DNA of 5,735 bases, from contig QNAF01000178.1 of the NCBI GenBank assembly GCA_003641405.1, forward strand, positions 1 through 5,735, in the 5' to 3' direction. The notes beneath the pieces were generated by a model. The model did no database searches. It was not told where the DNA came from and was given only the letters and a program-made list of their open reading frames with translations. Of the stretch, positions 1 through 4,784 are shown one piece after another; position 1 is the stretch's first letter, and every line of letters begins with the position of its first letter. Origin of the DNA: Candidatus Zixiibacteriota bacterium. GTDB taxonomy: Bacteria; Zixibacteria; MSB-5A5; GN15; FEB-12. A program made the position numbers and the translations under genes.

Positions 1-63
1 GTGTCCGGTGATCCTGCTAACGGATCGGGCGATCTAATCTACGTTACAGGCTCTCGGACCTGA
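1..63 (+). CDS. Possible C-terminal tail of an unidentified upstream gene
   Basis: Frame 1 is open from the window edge to a TGA at 61-63 and would encode 20 residues ending LIYVTGSRT. The other two forward frames meet stops within this stretch and the three reverse frames also close, so if coding reaches the edge this is the frame. Twenty codons are too few to prove coding or to name a family; the tail does not resemble the end of Rho, which often lies upstream of rpmE. One arm of an inverted repeat (19-29) lies inside it, which fits non-coding DNA equally well. Confidence 0.25.
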   Translation: MSGDPANGSGDLIYVTGSRT

Positions 64-92
64 GGGCGGGTACAGATTCATCCCGATCCGTT
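19..92. repeat. Inverted repeat, 11-base perfect arms
   Basis: AACGGATCGGG at 19-29 is matched exactly by its reverse complement CCCGATCCGTT at 82-92, with 52 bases between. The bases flanking the arms do not pair, so the match is sharply bounded. There is no T-run after the right arm, so it does not look like an intrinsic terminator. It could be a repeat boundary or a binding-site pair; the function is unknown. Confidence 0.5.
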
Positions 93-175
93 CATTATGT
101 TTAGCTGAATTGTAAGATACAAGATACCGTCCGAATATGATTCGTTGGAGTGAGAAACCCGACATCTTCATTAAC

Positions 176-246
176 TGTCACCCTGAGCCTGTCGAAGGGT
201 GAAGCCGTCAAATAGCGCACCATGCTTCGACAAGCTCAGCATGACA
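176..246. repeat. REP/BIME-like twin inverted hairpins
   Basis: The left arm is a hairpin with stem CACCCT (179-184) and AGGGTG (196-201) around an 11-base loop (185-195). The right arm is a hairpin with stem CATGCT (221-226) and AGCATG (238-243) around an 11-base loop (227-237). Read in opposite orientation, the arms agree at 21 of 26 positions (176-201 against 246-221), including a shared TGTCA start. Four of the five differences form two compensated base pairs, so each arm stays a perfect hairpin; the fifth is in the loop. The CCTGAGC-TGTCGAAGG type of sequence is known as a dispersed extragenic repeat in many bacterial genomes. The likely class is REP pairs of the kind mobilised by RAYT transposases; no transposase is in the window. 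Confidence 0.8.
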
Positions 247-260
247 TTACTACTCTGTGG

Positions 261-284
261 GTGGCAGATGTTCACATCTGCCAC
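261..284. repeat. Perfect 24-base palindromic hairpin
   Basis: GTGGCAGATGT (261-271) is followed after TC (272-273) by its exact reverse complement ACATCTGCCAC (274-284). In RNA or single-stranded DNA this would be a strong hairpin with a minimal loop. It starts 14 bases after the twin-hairpin element, suggesting a composite repeat block. A long T-run does not follow, so it is not a standard terminator. Confidence 0.75.
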
Positions 285-408
285 GTTCTCCCCGCCTTCG
301 GCGTGTCGGAACACCTACACTTGCTAAGGGGCTCCAGGCTGGAGTAAATCGTAAGCTCTTGCAACGTAACGCGATACCCCCCCCCACGCCCTCACTTCGA
401 GATTGGTC

Positions 409-436
409 TTGCGCATTTGAACGAATTGTATATATT
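409..436 (+). promoter_or_regulatory. Candidate sigma-70-type promoter for rpmE
   Basis: TTGCGC (409-414) and TATATT (431-436) are separated by 16 bases and resemble -35 and -10 boxes. Transcription would start near 443, giving a leader of about 77 bases before rpmE. It lies downstream of the repeats, as expected for a promoter that excludes them from the message. This is a pattern match only, and the -35 box matches consensus at only its first three bases. Confidence 0.45.
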
Positions 437-507
437 CCTTGGCTGTGGGTTTGCCGATAGAGTCGACAGACCAGTATAGGTGAATATAGAAGTAGTAAGA
501 AACGACT

Positions 508-513
508 GAGGAG
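508..513 (+). promoter_or_regulatory. Ribosome binding site of rpmE
   Basis: GAGGAG lies 6 bases upstream of the GTG at 520 and decides that GTG is the start. Just upstream, CGACT (503-507) can pair with AGTCG (461-465), which would place a 5-base stem directly against this site. Confidence 0.8.
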
Positions 514-519
514 AATAAA

Positions 520-732
520 GTGAAACCGGGCATTCATCCCAAGTACAACGAGCTCACAATAACCTGCGCCTGTGGAGCCAAGTATCCTACACGATCCACA
601 TCCAAGGCGATTTCAGTGGAGATATGCTCCAACTGTCACCCTTTCTTTACCGGCAAGCAGAAGCTGATTGATACGGCTGGTCGTGTTGAGAGGTTCCGTC
701 GCAAGTACGGAATAAAGGGCGACGACAAGTAG
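520..732 (+). CDS. rpmE: 50S ribosomal protein L31, zinc-binding form
   Basis: This encodes L31, a small protein of the large ribosomal subunit that sits at the central protuberance and helps bridge the subunits. The product is 70 residues, the usual length for bacterial L31. It begins MKPGIHPKY, typical of the family. Four cysteines, C16, C18, C36 and C39, form the zinc site of the C+ type, and the motif CSNCHPFFTGKQ (36-47) is a family hallmark, followed by the basic tail RVERFRRKYG. The start is GTG with a strong Shine-Dalgarno at 508-513. C+ L31 is the zinc-replete paralogue in organisms that have two forms; no second copy is visible here. A hairpin (760-790) follows and may end or attenuate its transcript before the DUF1385 gene. 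Confidence 0.97.
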   Translation: MKPGIHPKYNELTITCACGAKYPTRSTSKAISVEICSNCHPFFTGKQKLIDTAGRVERFRRKYGIKGDDK

Positions 733-759
733 CGGCTATTTGGCACGAGTAAGATAAAC

Positions 760-796
760 GCCGGCGGACTTGTTGTTTGAGGCCGCTGGCGATTTT
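760..796 (+). terminator. Possible weak intrinsic terminator after rpmE
   Basis: GCCGGCGG (760-767) pairs with CCGCTGGC (783-790) over 8 bases with one G-U pair. The loop is 15 bases, and GATTTT (791-796) follows. The GC-rich stem plus short T-run suits a weak or partial terminator, 28 bases after the rpmE stop. The long loop and only four T make read-through likely. Confidence 0.45.
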
Positions 797-802
797 ACGA
801 GT

Positions 803-823
803 AATATCCCGCAAGAGGATATT
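803..823 (+). other. AT-rich hairpin upstream of the DUF1385 gene
   Basis: AATATCC (803-809) pairs perfectly with GGATATT (817-823) around a 7-base loop. It lies 38 bases before the DUF1385 start codon. It may be part of a leader structure or a binding palindrome; nothing in the sequence shows which. Confidence 0.4.
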
Positions 824-861
824 CAAATTACCCTAAACTAAGTGAATTCTCCAGGAAACTG

Positions 862-1830
862 ATGCCGGATCTCAATGTTGGCGGACAGGCGGTTATTGAA
901 GGTGTCATGATGCGGTCCAAAGACCGGATCGCGACGGCTGTCCGTGTGCCCAGCGGTGAAATCCTCATCAAGACAGAATCATACGTGTCCCTGTCTCGCA
1001 GGTACAAGTTGCTGAAACTGCCGATGCTGCGGGGTGTGATCGTGTTTTTCGAGATGCTGATTATCGGCATCAAGACGCTTAACTTCTCTGCGGACATTGC
1101 AGTTGATGAAGCTGAGAAAGAGGAAGCGGCCCTGAAGGGTGTGGAACATATCCCGCGTGAGAAGAAAAGCAACCGCTGGTACCTGGTGCTTACGGCCGTG
1201 TTTGCAATGGCTTTGGGAGTTTTCATATTTTTCTTCCTGCCGTTAGCGATAGCGAACTTTCTTGGCATCAGCCGTGATGCAATTGCGTTCAACCTGATAG
1301 CAGGCGTCATTCGTTTGACTATGTTCGTTCTCTATGTTTGGGGAATATCGTTACTTAAGGAATTGCGTCGGGTGTTTGAATACCACGGCGCCGAACACAA
1401 GAGCATTTTTGCCTATGAATCCGGTGTTGAACTGACTCCGGAAAATGCTCGCACTCATACACGTTTCCATCCCCGCTGTGGCACTTCGTTCATCCTGATT
1501 GTTGCGCTGCTGGCGATTCTGATCTATTCGATATCTGATTCGATATTTGCGATCGTCATGGGTTACGCCCCTGGGCTTCTGACGAGATTCGGACTGCATT
1601 TCAGTCTGCTGCCGCTGGTGGCGGGAGCTTCCTACGAATTGCTCAAGTACTCTGGTCGTTCCAGGGATAAGGCTATCACGCGAATACTCATTAAGCCGGG
1701 CCTGTGGCTCCAGCGTATCACTACCCAGGAGCCTTCGCTGGAACAGATCGAGGTAGCGATAGCTGCACTTGAGGCTGCCGAAGGAATCACAGACTCCAAA
1801 CTGACTTCAAAGCGTACCCCCGTCTCTTAG
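862..1830 (+). CDS. yqhQ: DUF1385 (YqhQ-type) membrane protein
   Basis: The 322-residue product matches the DUF1385 family (YqhQ of Bacillus subtilis), whose function is not established. The family signatures are present: VGGQAVIEGVMMR at residues 6-18, EYHGAEHKSIFAYE at 173-186, and TRFHPRCGTSF at 200-210. The conserved His, Glu and Cys residues in these motifs (H175, E178, H179, H203, C206) could bind a metal, which is inference. About four hydrophobic segments (roughly 106-132, 141-165, 209-233 and 244-263) place it in the membrane, with a soluble N-terminal part. The C-terminal part has the usual PGLWLQRITTQEP (279-291) followed by an EQIEVAIAAL helix. The length is normal. ATG at 862 follows AGGA at 853-856. 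Its position between rpmE and prfA is, to my knowledge, a recurrent arrangement for this family and hints at a link to translation, without proof. Confidence 0.93.
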   Translation: MPDLNVGGQAVIEGVMMRSKDRIATAVRVPSGEILIKTESYVSLSRRYKLLKLPMLRGVIVFFEMLIIGIKTLNFSADIAVDEAEKEEAALKGVEHIPREKKSNRWYLVLTAVFAMALGVFIFFFLPLAIANFLGISRDAIAFNLIAGVIRLTMFVLYVWGISLLKELRRVFEYHGAEHKSIFAYESGVELTPENARTHTRFHPRCGTSFILIVALLAILIYSISDSIFAIVMGYAPGLLTRFGLHFSLLPLVAGASYELLKYSGRSRDKAITRILIKPGLWLQRITTQEPSLEQIEVAIAALEAAEGITDSKLTSKRTPVS

Positions 1831-1851
1831 CTACGCGTGCGTTAACCCTTG

Positions 1852-1864
1852 CCCGCCATGCGGG
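1852..1864 (+). other. Small hairpin in the DUF1385-prfA spacer
   Basis: CCCGC (1852-1856) and GCGGG (1860-1864) form a 5-base GC stem with loop CAT, 41 bases before the prfA start. There is no T-run, so it is not a terminator as seen. It may be only a chance hairpin. Confidence 0.25.
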
Positions 1865-1904
1865 ATTCCATTAGCTTCTACTAACAATGCGATGTTGATA
1901 TATC

Positions 1905-2996
1905 ATGATTGAAGTTGTAGAGAAAATCGAAGAGAGACTTGCCCTGATTGATCAGGAACTTGTCGATCCGGCCAATCTATCCGACCGGGCAAAGTTGATC
2001 GAGCTGAACCGCGAACGACGTCACATCGAGGGAATACTGTCGGTTGGTCGCCACTATCGTGATATAGTCAAGGGCATCAGCGGAGCCAGGGAGATTATTG
2101 AGGAGGGAGGCGATGAGGAACTTGTCGCTATGGCCCGCGAGGAACTTGAGGAGCATGAGGCCAATATCGAACAGGCCGAGATGGACTTCAAACTGAAGTT
2201 GCTTCCGCGTGACCCCAACGATGACAAGTCTGCCGTGGTGGAAATCCGAGCAGGTACCGGCGGTGATGAGGCCGGGCTGTTTACTGGTGATATTTTCAAA
2301 ATGTACCAGCGTTTTGCGGATAGCAAGCACTGGAAAATGGAGATTCTCAACTCAAATGAGACACAGGTCGGCGGTTTCAAAGAGATTGTGTTCTCTCTTG
2401 AGGGTGATGGCGCTTACGGGACAATGAAATACGAGTCCGGTGTTCACCGGGTGCAACGCGTACCGAAGACCGAGACCCAGGGGCGTATACACACTTCGGC
2501 GGTGACAGTGGCTGTTTTTCCGCAGGCGGAAGAAGTTGATATCGAGATCAAAGAGAATGAAATACGTATCGATGTCTACCGGTCTTCCGGTCCCGGAGGT
2601 CAGTCAGTCAATACTACTGACTCCGCGGTGCGTATTACGCATGTCCCGACCGGACTGGTTGTATCGTGTCAGGATGAAAAGTCCCAGCACAAGAACAAAG
2701 CCAAAGCGCTGAAAGTACTCCGGGCACGCCTTTACGACAAGATGATGTCCGAGCAGAACGCCAAGATAGCCGAGGAACGACGTTCGATGGTATCGACGGG
2801 TGATCGTTCGGCCAAGATTCGCACATACAATTTTCCGCAGGGCCGAGTCACCGACCATCGCATTGGCCTGACACTATATCGCCTGAACGAGGTTCTCGCC
2901 GGGGACGTAAACTGTCTGGTAGAACCGCTGAAACGTCATGACCAGGAAGAACGCCTGAAACTGTCCGGGGAGAATGTCGCACGCGCGGGATCGTGA
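1905..2996 (+). CDS. prfA: Peptide chain release factor 1
   Basis: RF1 recognises UAA and UAG in the ribosomal A site and triggers hydrolysis of peptidyl-tRNA. The product is 363 residues, close to the usual 360. An N-terminal helical domain (about 1-105) is followed by the conserved EIRAGTGGDEA (113-123). The stop-codon reading motif is PKT at 187-189, the P-x-T form that separates RF1 from RF2 (S-P-F), within RVPKTETQGRIHTSA. The catalytic GGQ is at 231-233 in SSGPGGQSVNTTDSAVR; Q233 is the expected target of PrmC, encoded downstream. The C-terminal part has YNFPQGRVTDHRIGLT (308-323). ATG 1905 is the first possible start, since TGA at 1896-1898 closes the frame, yet no Shine-Dalgarno is visible before it. 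The gene ends in TGA, a codon RF1 itself does not read. Confidence 0.98.
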   Translation: MIEVVEKIEERLALIDQELVDPANLSDRAKLIELNRERRHIEGILSVGRHYRDIVKGISGAREIIEEGGDEELVAMAREELEEHEANIEQAEMDFKLKLLPRDPNDDKSAVVEIRAGTGGDEAGLFTGDIFKMYQRFADSKHWKMEILNSNETQVGGFKEIVFSLEGDGAYGTMKYESGVHRVQRVPKTETQGRIHTSAVTVAVFPQAEEVDIEIKENEIRIDVYRSSGPGGQSVNTTDSAVRITHVPTGLVVSCQDEKSQHKNKAKALKVLRARLYDKMMSEQNAKIAEERRSMVSTGDRSAKIRTYNFPQGRVTDHRIGLTLYRLNEVLAGDVNCLVEPLKRHDQEERLKLSGENVARAGS

Positions 2997-3034
2997 GAAC
3001 TATCCAGAACGCATCGTAGTGAACTCCACCACGG

Positions 3035-3182
3035 CAGGTTGTTGAAAAAGTGACATTTCTCGGATGTTCAGCCTGGTCCACAGTGTTGCCAGGTGTCTCT
3101 GCCTGGCAGTGGCAGCAATTAGTAAGAGCGTCAGGCAGAGACACCTGACGCCACCGCATGCGGACGGTTTTTCAACAGCCTG
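3035..3182. repeat. Nested inverted-repeat element between prfA and prmC
   Basis: This 148-base non-coding element has three layers. The outer arms CAGGTTGTTGAAAAA (3035-3049) and TTTTTCAACAGCCTG (3168-3182) pair over 15 bases with one T-G mismatch that is a wobble pair in RNA. Inside, CAGGTGTCTCTGCCTG (3090-3105) and its exact reverse complement (3132-3147) form a 16-base inverted repeat. Each inner arm is also its own hairpin: stem TGCCAGG/CCTGGCA (3087-3093, 3102-3108) and stem GCGTCAGG/CCTGACGC (3128-3135, 3144-3151), with 8-base loops that are exact complements. A palindrome CCGCATGCGG (3154-3163) follows. There is no ORF and no obvious target duplication. It resembles a MITE or BIME; it could also act on the mRNA between prfA and prmC. 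Confidence 0.8.
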
Positions 3183-3185
3183 TTA

Positions 3186-3190
3186 GAGGA
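3186..3190 (+). promoter_or_regulatory. Ribosome binding site that questions the prmC start
   Basis: GAGGA is only 1 base upstream of the ATG at 3192, too close for normal use, but 10 bases upstream of an in-frame GTG at 3201. The site begins 4 bases after the outer arm of the 3035-3182 repeat, so folding of that repeat could affect access to it. Confidence 0.5.
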
Positions 3191-3191
3191 C

Positions 3192-4070
3192 ATGTCGCCA
3201 GTGGAATCACACTCTTCTCTGCCAAAGTTCATCATCGAAAAATCAAAACGACTTGAAGAAGCAGGGATTGACAGCGCCCGTGCCGAACTTGAGTGGATTC
3301 TCTGCCACGTCCTGGATCTGGACCGCCTGAATCTGTACCTGCATGGTTGGCAGCTTCTTGACGAAGAAGTCAGGGCGCGAGTGGACGAGATCATTGCGCG
3401 TCGCGCCACCCGCTATCCGCTTCAGTTCATACTCGAAGAAGCATGGTTCTACGGACGGAAGTTCTTTGTCTCCCCGGACGTGATGGCACCGACTCCGGAG
3501 ACAGAGAGATTATGCGAAGCGGCAATCAGTTTCTGCAAGTCGGGGCGTCTGTCGCGTTCTCGCATATTGGATGTTGGGACCGGGTCGGGTGTGATTGCTG
3601 TTACGATGGCTTCGGAGCTGAAAGAAGTCTCAGTGGTGGCGCTGGATATCTCCGATGACGCCCTCAACGTTGCCAACAAGAATGCGAAAGCTCTCGGTGT
3701 GGCAGACAGAATTGAGTTTCGTCCGTCCGATTTCTTCTCGGCACTTCGAGCAGACGAGAAGTTCGATCTCATCCTCTCCAATCCGCCATATATCACGGAA
3801 GGTGACTGGCCGGGTCTTCCGCCTGAGGTCCGGGCCGATCCCAAAATTGCCATGACAGCAGGGGACGACGGTCTTGACGCCGTGCGAGCTATCCTGAAGA
3901 GTGCGCCGAACTACCTGGCGACGGGTGGCCACATCATGTTTGAAATCGGGCAGGGACAATCAGAGCAAATCGCTGACCTGACCAGTGAGGATCAACGTTA
4001 TCGTTCTTTTACCTGTGTGAAAGACCTGAACGACATCGACCGTGTTGTCGTTCTCAGTTGTGACGAGTAG
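3192..4070 (+). CDS. prmC: Release factor glutamine methyltransferase
   Basis: PrmC (HemK) transfers a methyl group from S-adenosylmethionine to the GGQ glutamine of release factors, which raises termination efficiency. The 292-residue product has the expected layout: an N-terminal helical substrate-binding domain (about 10-85) and a Rossmann-fold methyltransferase domain. The SAM-binding motif is LDVGTGSG at 126-133, the acidic motif is LDIS at 151-154, and the catalytic NPPY is at 197-200 in LILSNPPYI. Directly after it, the DPKIAMTAGDDGLD segment (216-229) matches the usual EPxxAL-GGxDGL region. One departure is APTPETE (99-105), where the family usually has PRPETE, so Thr101 replaces a conserved Arg. 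ATG 3192 is the longest start; GTG 3201 has better spacing to the ribosome binding site. Its usual partner prfA lies upstream but is separated by a 195-base repeat-filled spacer. Confidence 0.95.
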   Translation: MSPVESHSSLPKFIIEKSKRLEEAGIDSARAELEWILCHVLDLDRLNLYLHGWQLLDEEVRARVDEIIARRATRYPLQFILEEAWFYGRKFFVSPDVMAPTPETERLCEAAISFCKSGRLSRSRILDVGTGSGVIAVTMASELKEVSVVALDISDDALNVANKNAKALGVADRIEFRPSDFFSALRADEKFDLILSNPPYITEGDWPGLPPEVRADPKIAMTAGDDGLDAVRAILKSAPNYLATGGHIMFEIGQGQSEQIADLTSEDQRYRSFTCVKDLNDIDRVVVLSCDE

Positions 4071-4073
4071 AAC

Positions 4074-4736
4074 ATGCCCAGAGAATCTGCAGAAAAGAAG
4101 AAAGCACGCGCGAAGAAGATAATCTGTCGATTGAATAGAGAGTATCCGGACGCCGGGTGTACGCTTGATTTCAAGACGGTGCATCAGCTAATGGTAGCCA
4201 CTATCCTTTCCGCACAATGCACCGACGAGCGCGTGAACAAGGTCACGCCGGGCCTGTTTCGGAAATATCGCACGGTGAAATCGTTCGCTGAGGCTGATCT
4301 CGAAAATTTGAAAAAAGACGTCTATACGACAGGTTTCTACGTAAACAAGGCAAAGGCAATCAAGAAGTCGGCCCAACAACTCGTAGAGAGACAGGGCGGG
4401 AAGATTCCCAAGACGCTTGACGAGCTAATCAAGCTGACCGGTGTGGGACGCAAAACGGCGTCAGTGATTCTTGGTGCTGGGTTTGGATTGGCTGAAGGAG
4501 TGGTGGTTGATACGCATGTCGGGCGTATCAGTCGGCTGCTCGGGTTGACGAAAGAAATGAACGCCGATAAGGTGGAACATGACCTGATGAGTGTCGTACC
4601 CAGAAAGGACTGGATTGCCTTTTCGCACTTGCTTATCAGGCATGGCCGGGCAATATGTGTTGCCAGGCGACCGAGGTGCGGTGTCTGTTGTCTGAATGAA
4701 CTATGCCCCGGTGCTGAGATTGTGGCAACAGTTTAG
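4074..4736 (+). CDS. nth: Endonuclease III, DNA glycosylase/AP lyase
   Basis: This base-excision repair enzyme removes oxidised pyrimidines and cuts the strand at the resulting abasic site. The product is 220 residues, slightly longer than E. coli Nth (211) because of a basic N-terminal extension (KKKARAKK, 8-15). LSAQCTDERVN (45-55) is the conserved early helix motif. The helix-hairpin-helix LTGVGRKTA (121-129) carries the catalytic lysine K127, and VDTHVGR (145-151) carries the catalytic aspartate D146. The 4Fe-4S ligands are C195, C202, C205 and C211 in the exact C-x6-C-x2-C-x5-C spacing; C206 is an extra cysteine. The ATG lies 3 bases after the prmC stop with no strong Shine-Dalgarno, so translation is probably coupled to prmC. 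Confidence 0.97.
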   Translation: MPRESAEKKKARAKKIICRLNREYPDAGCTLDFKTVHQLMVATILSAQCTDERVNKVTPGLFRKYRTVKSFAEADLENLKKDVYTTGFYVNKAKAIKKSAQQLVERQGGKIPKTLDELIKLTGVGRKTASVILGAGFGLAEGVVVDTHVGRISRLLGLTKEMNADKVEHDLMSVVPRKDWIAFSHLLIRHGRAICVARRPRCGVCCLNELCPGAEIVATV

Positions 4737-4784
4737 AGGAAAAGGCGATCGTGCCATCTGCCGATACGTATGAGTAAGTAGCGC

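Larger units (their letters stand above)
64..519. other. Gene-free, repeat-rich spacer upstream of rpmE
   Basis: I see no convincing gene in these roughly 456 bases. The stretch holds the right arm of the 19-92 inverted repeat, a tandem duplication of AAGATAC (114-127), a twin-hairpin repeat (176-246), a perfect palindrome (261-284), small hairpins at 293-303 and 303-314, a CTCCAG-G-CTGGAG palindrome (332-344), a run of nine C (377-385), a likely promoter (409-436) and the rpmE leader. Open frames on both strands over 250-537 run straight through the palindromes and have no family resemblance, so I treat them as chance. Confidence 0.7.

Noticed and set aside
250..537. Open frames on both strands over the repeat-rich spacer
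   Set aside because: They run through palindromes and the C9 run, have low-complexity arginine/serine-rich translations without known motifs, and conflict with the promoter and start of rpmE.
777..807. Promoter for the DUF1385 gene (TTGAGG and TAATAT)
   Set aside because: The spacing is 19 bases, the -35 match is poor, and the -10 candidate is part of the 803-823 hairpin; the evidence is too weak to list.
828..1310. Long minus-strand open frame opposite the DUF1385 gene
   Set aside because: The + strand product here has clear family motifs; the antisense translation is Ser/Arg-rich and looks like a frame shadow.
2584..2650. RF2 (prfB) with programmed frameshift
   Set aside because: The stop-recognition motif is P-K-T, not S-P-F, and the frame is continuous with no internal TGA near the start.
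3128..3172. Intrinsic terminator between prfA and prmC
   Set aside because: The T5 run (3168-3172) is 16 bases after the strong stem and only a short CCG/CGG stem lies close to it. The T-run is better explained as part of the outer inverted arm, though some termination cannot be excluded.
3035..3182. CRISPR array
   Set aside because: The repeats are inverted rather than direct, there are only two arms of each, and there is no regular spacer pattern.
4751..4777. Eight-codon leader peptide (GTG to TAA) before the DUF2953 gene
   Set aside because: It has a purine-rich stretch upstream, but there is no attenuator-like structure or codon bias, and such short frames arise by chance.
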